Shown piece after piece: positions 1 through 9,207 of a DNA stretch of 64,000 bases. The DNA lies in assembly GCF_900141825.1 (NCBI RefSeq), contig NZ_FQYQ01000008.1, positions 92,597-156,596 of the forward strand, given 5' to 3'. This DNA comes from Pseudobutyrivibrio xylanivorans DSM 14809. GTDB taxonomy: Bacteria > Bacillota > Clostridia > Lachnospirales > Lachnospiraceae. How positions within the stretch are numbered: the stretch's first letter is position 1; the number at the start of each line of letters is the position of its first letter. Below the pieces are notes generated by a model. It ran no database searches, had not been told where the DNA came from, and saw nothing but the letters and a program-made list of their open reading frames with translations. Both the position numbers and the translations under genes were made by a program.

Positions 1-206
1 GTCGTAATATCTTTGGCAAACATATTCTTCATATATTCATCCAAAATCTGCTTTTTGTCTTCTTCTGTTATCCCCTTTGAAGGTTGTATTTCCTCTTCGC
101 TAAGGGCGCCTTTAGGTACTTCTTCGGTAGAGATATTTTGAGTACTACAGGCTACACAGAATGCAAAAACAATTACCATAAATGCCATCAGAATCCTAAG
201 CTTCAT
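1..206 (-). CDS. partial lipoprotein, C-terminus outside window
   Basis: The reading frame begins with a typical lipoprotein signal: Met-Lys-Leu-Arg, a hydrophobic stretch, and a lipobox ending FCVAC at about residue 20. The mature part visible here (about 48 residues) is polar and rich in Glu and Lys. A GGAGG ribosome site lies just upstream of the ATG. The gene runs off the start of the window, so family and function cannot be assigned. The most that can be said is that it is probably tethered to the outer face of the membrane. Confidence 0.65.
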   Translation of the reverse strand, partial: MKLRILMAFMVIVFAFCVACSTQNISTEEVPKGALSEEEIQPSKGITEEDKKQILDEYMKNMFAKDIT

Positions 207-295
207 TGGCTCCTCCTTATGACAAACAACCTCAACATTTTCAAGTCTCATATTCCTACCACTATTATCATTTTAACACATTTCCTACACATTAC

Positions 296-325
296 TGTAC
301 AAATTGTGGCGTATTTTATTGTACA
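296..325. promoter_or_regulatory. small inverted repeat TGTACAA/TTGTACA between divergent genes
   Basis: Seven-base arms TGTACAA and TTGTACA are separated by 16 bases in the 240-bp gap between the lipoprotein gene and the DUF4867 gene. This is the size of a regulator half-site pair, but nothing else identifies a binding protein. No convincing sigma-70 promoter pair was found beside it. Confidence 0.22.
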
Positions 326-446
326 TACTTACTCAAAGCAATTTTTTAACTTGTTTTAGTTAATTATTTGGAAGAAGAAATCGCCCCTGGGAAGGTATAA
401 TTTTATCATTGAAAATCGTATAACGATTAAAGAGGAGGTTAATGTA

Positions 447-1091
447 ATGAAAATTTTAAAGGTAACAGATCCTGAATTTACCAACTACGGTAGAATCATT
501 GAGGGATATGAAGCTGAAAAGAAGGAAATTGTGGAGGCACTTAAGAATAGCACTCCTATTCCTGAGGGAACAGAATATGTATCTGAGGAGAAGGCTCTTC
601 AGAGCTTAGCTGCTGCAGATAAGATTACAAATTCTTTATTTGGTGGCTCACCAATGCAGTTCGGATGGTGCAATGGTCACAACACAAAGCTTAACTGCCT
701 TGAGTATCACCGTTCAAGCGAAATCAACCTTGGTTCTACAGATTTCATCCTTCTTCTTGCTAAGAGAGAAGAAATCGTTGATTTCAAGCTTGATTCAAGC
801 AAGGTTAAGGCATTCCTTTGCCCAGCAGGTACAATGATTGAAGTTTACGCTACAGCACTTCACTATGCTCCATGCCAGGCTAGCAAGGATGCTGGTTTCC
901 AGGTACTTGTTGGACTTCCAAAGGGTACAAATGTAGGCTGCCCAGATTTCGTTCGTGCCAACACAGAGGACAAGCTTCTCACAGCAACAAACAAGTGGTT
1001 ACTTGCTCACGCTGAGTCAGCAGAAGCTAAGGATGGCGCTTGGGTTGGTATCACAGGCGAAAATATCGATATCGCAGCTGATTTAAAATAG
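447..1091 (+). CDS. DUF4867 family protein (cupin-like)
   Basis: A 214-residue soluble protein without signal peptide or membrane segment. The central block, with an EYHRSSEINLG motif, a following FILLLA strand and a later ATALHYAPC motif, matches my memory of the DUF4867 family, a cupin-like family often found near carbohydrate genes. Its catalytic role is not established, although the His and Glu residues could bind metal. The gene has a strong AGAGGAGG site 8 bases before the ATG and stands alone on the plus strand. The family assignment is from recognition, not a search. Confidence 0.65.
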   Translation: MKILKVTDPEFTNYGRIIEGYEAEKKEIVEALKNSTPIPEGTEYVSEEKALQSLAAADKITNSLFGGSPMQFGWCNGHNTKLNCLEYHRSSEINLGSTDFILLLAKREEIVDFKLDSSKVKAFLCPAGTMIEVYATALHYAPCQASKDAGFQVLVGLPKGTNVGCPDFVRANTEDKLLTATNKWLLAHAESAEAKDGAWVGITGENIDIAADLK

Positions 1092-1195
1092 CATCCCATA
1101 TCAAGACTTTTTCTTTTAGGGATGCATAAAACTTAATATAAAAAATCTTTATGCATCCCATTTTGTTATTTAACAATTATGGGATGCATATTTTT
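1091..1195. terminator. terminator region with four alternating GGGATGCATA arms
   Basis: Four arms alternate in orientation: GCATCCCA at 1091, GGGATGCATAAA at 1119, TTTATGCATCCCAT at 1148 and ATGGGATGCATA at 1179. Arms 3 and 4 form a 12-bp stem followed by TTTTT, a normal Rho-independent terminator for the plus-strand gene. Arms 2 and 3 form an equally strong alternative hairpin that would prevent it. The layout resembles an attenuator, but it lies downstream of a gene and between convergent genes. Confidence 0.6.
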
Positions 1196-1291
1196 ACTAA
1201 TTTCATCTAATTTTTGACTTAAAATCACTTTAACAATCAAAAAATCTGTTACCAATGAGTCTTATGCTCATCAATTACAGTCTTTTCCATA

Positions 1292-2563
1292 TTAGTTCTC
1301 TGGCTCTATTGGATTTGTCTTGTAATAGAAAACCATTCCGTCATATAAATCCGCTGGAACCTTGTCAATTCTGTATGCCCAATGCATTAGACAATAAACA
1401 TCTGCGAATCCTTCGCCAATACTTCCCATAGTAACATCTGAGTGAACCATATCATAAACTGATTTCTGTTCTGTTTCAGATAAAGTTGTAAAATCAAGGC
1501 AGTAACGCTTGTCATCAAAATACTTTGCCTGATATGCAAGAGGATCTGCTGATGTTAAAGAATAATTTTTACGCTGAGATTCGCTATTTTCATCTTCACG
1601 GGTTACTGCAATGTTATCAGTAGTTTTGAAGAAATCTGTACCAAGGGAATAGTATTTATCTCCATACTTTTCCTTCAGTTCACCTCCCATTGATGTCTTC
1701 TGATATCCTAACTGGGAAATCTTTCCGATATGACCGTCGTGTGCACCTAACATAACCTTTCCGCCACCGATTTGCTTTTCCAAATCTAAAATCCATGTTA
1801 CATTTTCAGCCATACATTTATCTCTGTAATCTAACATTTCAATCTGGTCAGGTTTCTCATAATCCATATACTGAGAAATTGTAGTAGTCATATGAAGAGC
1901 TGATTCTAAGTCGTAATCCAAATATTCTTTTGACTTCTTGTTAAGCTCTGTTCTGATATCAGCCAGCTCTTTCTTGACATTTTCTCCTTTAGCTACCGCT
2001 TCATAATCTGTCAACTTCTCAAGCTCAGAAGTTTCTACATCAATATTATTCTTTTTTAAGTAATCAAGAAGATATGGCACTGTCACATCTGGATTTTGCA
2101 TATCAAATCCATAGAATCTTAACTTCTGATTCTCATTTACAGCCATGTTATAGTCACGCATCCACTCTAAGGTATCTGCCATCTCGTCTGTGTGATATAG
2201 GGTGAACATCATATTGTTTACAATTTCTCTGGCATCACCTTCACCACCCTGAATATATTCATTGGCAGCCAGGCAATCACCATAATCTGCTTCAATAGCA
2301 AATGCTGTAAAACCATTATCCTTTACAAGCTTTTTGAATATTTCCAGCTTGATTTCCTGAAACTCTTTATTTCCGTGGGTGGCTTCTCCCACACCTACAA
2401 TTTCTACATCAGAAGGGATTGTAAATTCCTCTACTGTTGTTCCCGCTTCAACTACATCCTTAATTTTGTGACTGGCTAATACTGTCTTATAATTAAACCC
2501 AATCACACTGAGAATAATTACTGTTATTATTATAATTGCGATTACCTTTAATACTTTTTTCAT
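1292..2563 (-). CDS. erythromycin esterase-like hydrolase, membrane-anchored
   Basis: The protein has 423 residues and an N-terminal hydrophobic helix (about residues 5-25), so it is secreted or anchored outside. The rest matches the Ere/succinoglycan-biosynthesis esterase fold: GVGEATHG near residue 58, a following FAIEADYGD segment, FYGFDMQ, and KVMLGAHDGHIGK with the second conserved His. Members hydrolyse macrolides or unknown ester substrates; resistance cannot be claimed from sequence. It is the last gene of the BceAB-type operon. Its start lies inside the permease gene (71-bp overlap), with GGAG and GAGG-like ribosome sites before the ATG. Confidence 0.75.
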   Translation of the reverse strand: MKKVLKVIAIIIITVIILSVIGFNYKTVLASHKIKDVVEAGTTVEEFTIPSDVEIVGVGEATHGNKEFQEIKLEIFKKLVKDNGFTAFAIEADYGDCLAANEYIQGGEGDAREIVNNMMFTLYHTDEMADTLEWMRDYNMAVNENQKLRFYGFDMQNPDVTVPYLLDYLKKNNIDVETSELEKLTDYEAVAKGENVKKELADIRTELNKKSKEYLDYDLESALHMTTTISQYMDYEKPDQIEMLDYRDKCMAENVTWILDLEKQIGGGKVMLGAHDGHIGKISQLGYQKTSMGGELKEKYGDKYYSLGTDFFKTTDNIAVTREDENSESQRKNYSLTSADPLAYQAKYFDDKRYCLDFTTLSETEQKSVYDMVHSDVTMGSIGEGFADVYCLMHWAYRIDKVPADLYDGMVFYYKTNPIEPEN

Positions 2564-4574
2564 CTGCCTCTGCTCCGTAAACTATATTGTAATATTGCTT
2601 TGATGTAAGCTTGTAAACCAAGGTGTAAACTCCTACAAATATTAAACATACAACAAGTGTTGCAAGGAAAAATGTAGGAGTATCCACAATTACTAGCATG
2701 TTCATGAATAATCGTAAAATCTTGCTGGCTACCAACATGTGTACAATTGCTGTTATTACCGGAAGGAAGAATATGATTCTTACCTGATTTCTGATTGCCT
2801 GTTTTACTTCTTTTTCTGTTAAGCCTGCATTGCTTAAAATCTTGAATCTCTTCTGATCCTCAAAGCCCTCTGACATCTGCTTGTAATAAATAATCATTAC
2901 TGTCTCTATAAGGAAAAGGATTGCAAGGAAGATTCCTACGAAGAAGGCACCACCCAAGATGCCATAGAAATAACTTCTCTGTTGTTCCTTATACATTACA
3001 TCAGTATAAATACCAAAATCTGTATTAATTACATTAGAAAAAACTTCCAGCTGTGAATCAGTTATCTTTTCATCAGTATCAAATCCCATATAAATTGATT
3101 TGCCTTCTTCTCCATAGAATCCACTGTCTTCAGACATTTGTTTCATTACGTCTTCATTGGACACAACGATTACTTCTTTGCTAAACAATGTCATTGTTGG
3201 GTCGAAAATATTTTCTATAGAATCTTTATCAATCTTATTCTTCTCTACATAATCTTTTCCAAAGATAGATACTACATCATCACATTCGAACTTATCTATT
3301 GAACTATATCTCAGCACTTCTCCAGCATTAAGCTTTTCATTTGTTCCAACATAATGGTTGTAATTATCAAGTGTCATGAAATATACAACTCTCATATGTT
3401 CAAAGTCGTACATATCACTTTTATTTTCAACTGGTAAAAGTTTATTAGTCTCTGCTGGACATGATGTAGTGACATACTCTCTATATGAAATGTCATCAGT
3501 TTCGATGCCTGTGGCGTTAAATGCCTTTTCAATTACATTCATGCAGTAATCTTCTGAAAGTGAATCAGAATCACCGTATGTACGAATCATAATATCCTGC
3601 TTGAACATTGAATTGATATTCTGCTCTCCAAGTGCCATAAGTGCGCCAGAGCATACCATAAGAAGAATAACTCCTGTTGAAAGGATGCAAATAGATGCAA
3701 GACCTACTGCATTGTGCTTCATACGGAAAAGTAAATTTGAAATACTGATGAAGTTTTTTGTCTTAAAATAATACTTCTTATTCTTCTTTAAAAGCTTTAA
3801 TACAAAGATGCTACCTGCTACAAATAAAGCATATGTTGCTATCATAACAAGTGCGATGCTCTTCATAAGATTTCCCATAGCTTCAAAGGTACCTTCTGTA
3901 GAAAGTGCTATGTAATATCCAAGAACAAGACAAACAATTCCCACAACAAGTAATACACCTTTTACCTTTGGCTCCTTCTCACCTGTGTTCTCACTTTTAA
4001 GTAATTCAATTGGTTTGCCTACTCTGACAGTGAAAAGGTTGTAAATCAAACATAAGGCAAACATTGCCATAAAAAATACGAATGTCTCTACAAATGCTGC
4101 TACAGGAAATTCAAATCCCTTAGCTGGCTGCTGATGTGTCAGTCTGTATAAAAACATCACCATCAGCTTATTTAAAAATGCTCCGCCAATAATTCCAAGC
4201 CCAATACTTGCCAGAGCCTCGATAAGCGACTCAATTAAAAGTACAACTGTGACATGCTTTTTGCTAAGTCCTAAGATTCCGTATAAACCAATCTCTTTTT
4301 TTCGTGACTTCATTACAAACTGGTTGCCGTAGAATAAAAAGATTGCTGAAAAGAAAGCTACTGCAGCGCTTCCAATCATAAGGAAGATTACGATATAGTT
4401 GGCACCGTAAAAAGCTGGCACTCCATCGTTAATAATATATCTGCTGTGAATCATTGCTCGTAAGATTTCAAAGAGCATTACTGTTATTGCGCTAACTCCG
4501 ATATAAGGAAATACAGTCTTCTTATTATTCTGAATTCCGCTAACGGCGAGCTTAGACAAAAGATGATTATTCAT
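2493..4574 (-). CDS. BceB-type ABC transporter permease (FtsX domain)
   Basis: A 693-residue membrane protein with ten predicted membrane helices: one near the N-terminus, three in the first FtsX domain (about 60-190), two pairs in the middle, and three at the C-terminus. A large extracellular domain (about 320-540) lies between helices 7 and 8. This is the topology of BceB/VraG-type transporters that sense and counter peptide antibiotics. It overlaps the ATPase gene by 8 bp. The last 20 or so residues, Asn-rich and reading over the start of the esterase gene, go beyond the usual end of this family. Confidence 0.85.
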   Translation of the reverse strand: MNNHLLSKLAVSGIQNNKKTVFPYIGVSAITVMLFEILRAMIHSRYIINDGVPAFYGANYIVIFLMIGSAAVAFFSAIFLFYGNQFVMKSRKKEIGLYGILGLSKKHVTVVLLIESLIEALASIGLGIIGGAFLNKLMVMFLYRLTHQQPAKGFEFPVAAFVETFVFFMAMFALCLIYNLFTVRVGKPIELLKSENTGEKEPKVKGVLLVVGIVCLVLGYYIALSTEGTFEAMGNLMKSIALVMIATYALFVAGSIFVLKLLKKNKKYYFKTKNFISISNLLFRMKHNAVGLASICILSTGVILLMVCSGALMALGEQNINSMFKQDIMIRTYGDSDSLSEDYCMNVIEKAFNATGIETDDISYREYVTTSCPAETNKLLPVENKSDMYDFEHMRVVYFMTLDNYNHYVGTNEKLNAGEVLRYSSIDKFECDDVVSIFGKDYVEKNKIDKDSIENIFDPTMTLFSKEVIVVSNEDVMKQMSEDSGFYGEEGKSIYMGFDTDEKITDSQLEVFSNVINTDFGIYTDVMYKEQQRSYFYGILGGAFFVGIFLAILFLIETVMIIYYKQMSEGFEDQKRFKILSNAGLTEKEVKQAIRNQVRIIFFLPVITAIVHMLVASKILRLFMNMLVIVDTPTFFLATLVVCLIFVGVYTLVYKLTSKQYYNIVYGAEADEKSIKGNRNYNNNSNYSQCDWV

Positions 4575-5334
4575 TGTCTTCTCCTCCCCTCATTATTACG
4601 GTTACAGTATCGCAAATCTTATCAAGCATTTCGTTTCTCTTAAGATCTCCTCTGTAAATCTGGTGAAATACCTCGCCATCTCTGATGAACATTACTCTGT
4701 CTGCATAGCTTGCTGCCACATTACTGTGAGTTACCATAAGGATTGTCTGGCCACTCTTATGGATATCTCTAAGCTGATGCATAAGGTTTGTTGCTGCCTT
4801 TGAATCAAGGGCACCTGTTGGCTCATCTGCAAGTAAGATATGTGGATTTGTGATAAGAGCTCTTGCAACTGCTGTTCTCTGTTTCTGTCCACCTGACACC
4901 TCGTATGGATACTTCTTAAGAAGTGATTCGATTCCAAGCTCCTTAGCAAGTGGAAGAACCTTTTCATCCATTGTCTCGTAATCCTCTCCCGCAAGAACTA
5001 AAGGAAGCTTAATATTATCTTCGATAGTAAAATTATCAAGTAAGTTGAAATCCTGGAAAATGAATCCAAGGTTATTGCGGCGGAAAATAGCACGCTCGCC
5101 ATCTTTAAGAGCTGAATAATCTTTACCATTTATCAATACCTTTCCTGCTGTTGGTGTATCCAGGCTGGCAAGAATATTTAAAAGAGTTGTCTTTCCACTT
5201 CCTGACTCACCCATGATTGCTACGAACTCGCCTGGCTCCACGCTGAAATGTACATCCTTAAGAGCTGTTACCCCTTCACCACCAAGTCTTGTTTTATATA
5301 CTTTCTTAACATGATTTGCTTCTAATACTGACAT
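4567..5334 (-). CDS. BceA-type ABC transporter ATP-binding protein
   Basis: A 255-residue ATPase of the MacB/LolD-like class that pairs with BceB permeases. Visible motifs are Walker A GESGSGKTT, the Q-loop in GFIFQDFNLL, the signature VSGGQKQR, Walker B ILLADEPTGALD and the H-loop VTHS. A GGAGGG site precedes the ATG. With the permease it should use ATP to release or relocate membrane-active peptides from their lipid target. A terminator separates it from the upstream sensor kinase, so it is probably transcribed from its own, response-regulator-controlled promoter. Confidence 0.9.
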   Translation of the reverse strand: MSVLEANHVKKVYKTRLGGEGVTALKDVHFSVEPGEFVAIMGESGSGKTTLLNILASLDTPTAGKVLINGKDYSALKDGERAIFRRNNLGFIFQDFNLLDNFTIEDNIKLPLVLAGEDYETMDEKVLPLAKELGIESLLKKYPYEVSGGQKQRTAVARALITNPHILLADEPTGALDSKAATNLMHQLRDIHKSGQTILMVTHSNVAASYADRVMFIRDGEVFHQIYRGDLKRNEMLDKICDTVTVIMRGGEDNE

Positions 5335-5392
5335 TATTTTCCCTCCGTAAATACGTTATTTGTCTCATCTGATGGTATAAGAATAACAAAAA

Positions 5393-5429
5393 AGGAAATG
5401 CGTTACCTTTTGATTGGCTTACATTTCCT
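5393..5429 (-). terminator. terminator between the BceS-type kinase and BceA-type ATPase genes
   Basis: On the minus strand, AGGAAATG and CATTTCCT form an 8-bp stem followed by six T residues, starting 11 bases after the kinase stop codon. It should end the regulator operon before the transporter genes. Confidence 0.7.
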
Positions 5430-5439
5430 CACTCTAATC

Positions 5440-6360
5440 TTACATTTTTGTAAGGTCCGAATTTTTAAGTCCATCCTGGTAAATTGTAATAATTACATCC
5501 GTACCTTTATTTTCTTGTGACTGTATGCTAATTTTATGCCCCAGCTTGTCACATACTCCCTTGCATAGATACAAGCCAAGACCACTAGCTTTTTTATCAA
5601 TTCTACCATTGTAGCCTGTATATCCCTTTTCAAATACACGTGGCAAATCTTCACTTCTAATTCCCATGCCAGTGTCACGAATGACTATCTCTCTGGCATC
5701 ACTTAAATCTCTGGCAAAAATCTTAACTCCACCCTTTTTAGTATACTTAAGTGCATTGGATAAAATCTGCTCTAGTACAAAGCAGAACCATTTCTCATCT
5801 GTAAGAATTGTACCATCCAGATTTTCCAGCTCTACAGATAAATGCTGATGAATAAAAATTGTGGAATACTTTTTCACCACCTGCTTTACCATGCTTTCAA
5901 GCTGACAGTTTTCCAAAAGCAAATCTCCTGACATTTCTTCAAAGCGAAGATAATTAAGAGCCACCTCTACATAGGATTCAATTCTGAATAGCTCCTGACG
6001 ACAATCTGCTGCATCAATCTCCTCACTCTGAAGCAGCAGTCTCAAAGCTGCTATTGGGGTCTTGATTTGATGAGCCCAAAGAGCAAAGAAATCTTCCTTT
6101 TCTCTGAGTTCTTCCCACTTCTCATCCGTATCTTCGGCTGTTGGTTGCCATGAATTCTGTATGGTTCTTATTATTTTCCTATGATTAAGAACACAGATAA
6201 CTACTCCTAATAAAAATACAAAACCAATCTCGTAGAAGAGAAATTCACTATCTATGTTGTAGAGAACACCTATTATCCACAATAATATAATTAATATCGT
6301 ATTTGCGATAATTATTGTCTTGTTATTCTTCCAAAAACTATTCTCCAACAATATATCCAA
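5440..6360 (-). CDS. BceS-type intramembrane-sensing histidine kinase
   Basis: The 306-residue kinase has two N-terminal membrane helices with almost no loop between them (about 15-60), the hallmark of intramembrane-sensing kinases that detect their stimulus through the partner transporter. The H-box is FALWAHQIKTPIA near residue 100; the ATPase part carries the DTGMGIRSEDLPRVFEKGYTG G-box and a GLGLYL box. It overlaps the response-regulator gene by about 20 bp. The start codon is not ATG: several in-frame TTG codons follow a GAGAGG site, and the one at 6351 has the best spacing. Confidence 0.85.
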   Translation of the reverse strand: MDILLENSFWKNNKTIIIANTILIILLWIIGVLYNIDSEFLFYEIGFVFLLGVVICVLNHRKIIRTIQNSWQPTAEDTDEKWEELREKEDFFALWAHQIKTPIAALRLLLQSEEIDAADCRQELFRIESYVEVALNYLRFEEMSGDLLLENCQLESMVKQVVKKYSTIFIHQHLSVELENLDGTILTDEKWFCFVLEQILSNALKYTKKGGVKIFARDLSDAREIVIRDTGMGIRSEDLPRVFEKGYTGYNGRIDKKASGLGLYLCKGVCDKLGHKISIQSQENKGTDVIITIYQDGLKNSDLTKM

Positions 6361-7012
6361 GTCCTCTCTTAGTAGTAATAAAATCAGGAACTCCTGCGGC
6401 CTCTATCTTCTTTCTGATTCTGGTGACATTAACAGTCAGTGTGTTGTCATCTACAAATTCATCTGCTCCCCAAAGGCGCTCCATGATACTCTCGCGGGAT
6501 ACCACCTTTCCTGGGCGCTCCATAAGGGCTTTAAGGATTAGATACTCATTCTTTGTTAAATCCAGCTTGTCTCCATCAATGGTGGCTGTAGTGTCATCAA
6601 GATTTAAGGAAATATTTCCCACCTCCAGCTTATGAACACTGATGCTCTCTCCGTAGCTTCTTCTAAGGATTGCCTGAAGCTTTGCTGTCAGCACCTGCAA
6701 ATCAAAAGGCTTTGCTATAAAATCATCTGCTCCCATATTCATAGCCATAACAATATTCATATTGTCATCAGCAGATGATAAAAATACTACTGGTACCTGA
6801 GAAATTTTTCTTATCTCTCCACACCAATAAAAGCCGTTATAGCACGGCAGGTGAAGATCCATAAGTACGATATCAGGGGCACACTCATTAAAGGTCTCGA
6901 TGACCTTTCCGAAATCCTCCACCACTGTACATTTCATCTGCCAGAGGGATAAATGCTTTGCCACCTCCCCTGCAATTATTTCATCATCCTCTACAATCAA
7001 TACATTTTTCAT
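6338..7012 (-). CDS. BceR-type OmpR-family response regulator
   Basis: A 224-residue regulator with a receiver domain (EDD acidic pocket near the N-terminus, phospho-acceptor Asp in VLMDLHLPCYNGFYWC, Lys in FIAKPFD) and a C-terminal winged helix (about 125-222, ending ITTKRGLGYIVGE). The GFYWC segment after the phosphorylation site is typical of BceR/VirR regulators. It should control the adjacent BceAB-type genes. It is translated from a weak GGGTG site 20 bp after the MerR-family gene and overlaps the kinase gene. Confidence 0.88.
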   Translation of the reverse strand: MKNVLIVEDDEIIAGEVAKHLSLWQMKCTVVEDFGKVIETFNECAPDIVLMDLHLPCYNGFYWCGEIRKISQVPVVFLSSADDNMNIVMAMNMGADDFIAKPFDLQVLTAKLQAILRRSYGESISVHKLEVGNISLNLDDTTATIDGDKLDLTKNEYLILKALMERPGKVVSRESIMERLWGADEFVDDNTLTVNVTRIRKKIEAAGVPDFITTKRGLGYIVGE

Positions 7013-7031
7013 TTATTACACCCAATCAAAA

Positions 7032-7706
7032 CTAGTCTCTTTTTGTTTTAAAGTTCTTAAACATCTGGTAGCATACCATCAACAGCCATACCACCATAAT
7101 TCCCGCTTTAACCATGCCATTAGAACTATCTGGCTTTGCAATAATGAAAGATATTATCACCAAAAGTGGAACAAGCACTAAATATGCAGACCATATAATC
7201 TTTCCTATTTTATTTAAAACAGGATTGGTATAAATCATAAAGCCCCATGGTAATGTGGTGACAATATTGTCGTAGTTTAATGCCGAAGCAAGATTATCAA
7301 TAAATTCCTCCGCTGGAGAGAACTGTACGCCCTGCTTCTCCTCATCAGCTACATAATCAAAGAGACTAACCATTTCCTCCATGGATTTATTTCCATCACT
7401 TATTGCTTTCTGGCAAAGGCTTTTAGACGCATAGATTTTTGCTTCTTCCTCATCAAGTGTTTCCAATTGTTTTGTCAAAGCCTGTGCAACAGTGATGTCT
7501 CCATTTTGAATATCCGTAATTGTCTCGATGGACATGCCCATCTTTCTTAAAACAATTATCTGCTTTATCTCATCTAAATCTGCTTCAGTATAATCTCTAT
7601 ATTTACTTTCTTTATCTCTAACTGGATCAATAAGCCCCTTCTTTTCGTAAAAACGAATATTGCTTATTGATATCCCAAGTCTTTCAGACGCTTCTCCTAT
7701 TTTCAT
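7032..7706 (-). CDS. MerR-family regulator with C-terminal membrane helices
   Basis: Residues 1-75 form a standard MerR winged-helix domain (MKIGEASERLGISISNIRFYEKKGLI), followed by the family's coiled-coil dimerisation helix (about 80-125). The C-terminal third holds two strongly hydrophobic segments, about 165-188 and 200-217, predicting an integral membrane anchor. This suggests a DNA-binding protein held at or released from the membrane, an uncommon arrangement for MerR proteins. Its start overlaps the end of the MutS-like gene by 23 bp, so the two are translationally coupled. The sensed signal is unknown. Confidence 0.8.
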   Translation of the reverse strand: MKIGEASERLGISISNIRFYEKKGLIDPVRDKESKYRDYTEADLDEIKQIIVLRKMGMSIETITDIQNGDITVAQALTKQLETLDEEEAKIYASKSLCQKAISDGNKSMEEMVSLFDYVADEEKQGVQFSPAEEFIDNLASALNYDNIVTTLPWGFMIYTNPVLNKIGKIIWSAYLVLVPLLVIISFIIAKPDSSNGMVKAGIMVVWLLMVCYQMFKNFKTKRD

Positions 7707-9204
7707 CTACGTAACTCCTTGCTGTCTGTACTATTTCCGTAGGATACTTTAAATATTCTAACAGTGCTATGGCATTTTTGCTACTAGAAATACCCAAATG
7801 TATCTTATAGTCGAAAAATCTCTCATCAGACTCTATTTTGCTATCAAAATGATAATTGTCATATCCCTCTATTTCTGTCAGCTCCACATCATGAGTTGCA
7901 AGAAGAAGATGCACCTTCTTATCTGACAAGAATTTCAAAATAGCTTTTGATGCGGCGATTCTTTCCTTGGTGTTTGTACCCTTTAATATTTCATCTATGA
8001 CTATAAGAAGTGGTTCCTCACAATCCCTGACTTCATCTATGATTCTCTTTATGTAATTTGCCTCACGGTAATAATAGCTCTCCCCAGACTGCACATCATC
8101 CCTGAGAGCCATGCAGGTCATAATCTTCATTTTGGGCATAGCAAACTCCGTGGCGATACAGGTTCTGATAGCCTGTCCAAGAATAGCGTTAATTGCTACT
8201 GCCTTCATAAATGTAGATTTTCCTGCTGCATTTGGGCCTGTAATTATTACCTTGTTTTCCAACGATAAATCATTTCCAACAGGTGCGTCCAAAAGTGGAT
8301 GTGCCATGTTTTTCATTTCAGGGTAATCAGATGCTGATGGCTTGCACCAGTACTTACGTCCTTCTCTGTACTCTGCAACAGATAAAGCAATATCAAACCT
8401 TCCAATCATCCCCATCAATGTGGATATCTCTTCCTTCTTCATAGCCAGTTTCTTAATAACTATGTTGTAAATAGCTATGTCATAAAGCAATACACCATAT
8501 AGGTAATCCATCAGAAGAGAACTTACATCTCCCGCTATGCTTGCGCGACGTCTTGAAATAACACCTACTAAAATTCTGTTTATACCACCAAGTGCTTTTA
8601 TAGTTTCACGTTCTTTATCAGTAACGTACTTACGAATTTCCTGATTCTTATTTAACTGAGTTGAAACAGTGTAAATGTCTTTAAAGGATGTAAGAGTATT
8701 TAAATAGATTTCGTATTTCTGCTTCACCATAAAATAAAAGGCAAAATTCACTGCTATATTTACACCTAGTGCCGCAATGAAATAACTACTTCCTGTGATT
8801 AAAGAGAGCAATCCAAATATTAAAAGCGTTACTTGCAAAAGGTAAATCACATATCCATGTTCAATAAGCATCAGCTCACTGTCCTGTAATATTTCATAAA
8901 GATAATAGCTCTCACGACATTTTCCTATTCTATGAATTTTATCAGTAAGACTCTTTTTGAATTTGGTGTTCTGAGAGATTTCCACTGCCACATCATCTGC
9001 AAATTCATTCTGTCCACAATGTAGACTGTGATATAAAAGCTGTTCACCGATAAAACTTTTTGTATGATTCACTTCAAGGAACACTTCATCCATTTCAAGA
9101 TCGTTCCAGGTAATCTCATCTACCATGCCAGAATTCATTCTGTCATGCATTCTTCTAATATCTTTTAATCTGCTTTCTGCTTCATAATATTTTCTTTCTG
9201 ACAT
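7684..9204 (-). CDS. MutS-family ATPase with membrane helices
   Basis: The 506-residue protein lacks the mismatch-binding N-terminal domain of true MutS. It has two hydrophobic helices at about residues 118-165, a MutS domain III-like helical region, and a complete MutS ATPase domain V: ITGPNAAGKST Walker A, a RDDVQSGESYYYREA signature, Walker B LLIVIDEILKGTN and LLATHD. Such membrane-associated MutS relatives are widespread in Firmicutes but their role is not known, and a mismatch-repair role is unlikely. It heads the operon with the MerR and two-component genes. Its ribosome site lies inside a terminator-like hairpin. Confidence 0.82.
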   Translation of the reverse strand: MSERKYYEAESRLKDIRRMHDRMNSGMVDEITWNDLEMDEVFLEVNHTKSFIGEQLLYHSLHCGQNEFADDVAVEISQNTKFKKSLTDKIHRIGKCRESYYLYEILQDSELMLIEHGYVIYLLQVTLLIFGLLSLITGSSYFIAALGVNIAVNFAFYFMVKQKYEIYLNTLTSFKDIYTVSTQLNKNQEIRKYVTDKERETIKALGGINRILVGVISRRRASIAGDVSSLLMDYLYGVLLYDIAIYNIVIKKLAMKKEEISTLMGMIGRFDIALSVAEYREGRKYWCKPSASDYPEMKNMAHPLLDAPVGNDLSLENKVIITGPNAAGKSTFMKAVAINAILGQAIRTCIATEFAMPKMKIMTCMALRDDVQSGESYYYREANYIKRIIDEVRDCEEPLLIVIDEILKGTNTKERIAASKAILKFLSDKKVHLLLATHDVELTEIEGYDNYHFDSKIESDERFFDYKIHLGISSSKNAIALLEYLKYPTEIVQTARSYVDENRRSV

Positions 9205-9207
9205 AAA

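Noticed and set aside
84..359. 91-codon plus-strand ORF over the partial lipoprotein
   Set aside because: It overlaps a minus-strand lipoprotein with a clear signal and ribosome site, has none itself, and its composition is typical of a chance frame.
2493..2563. Frameshift at the permease-esterase junction
   Set aside because: Both genes are complete with all expected domains; only a short extra tail on the permease overlaps the esterase start, so no sequence error is needed.
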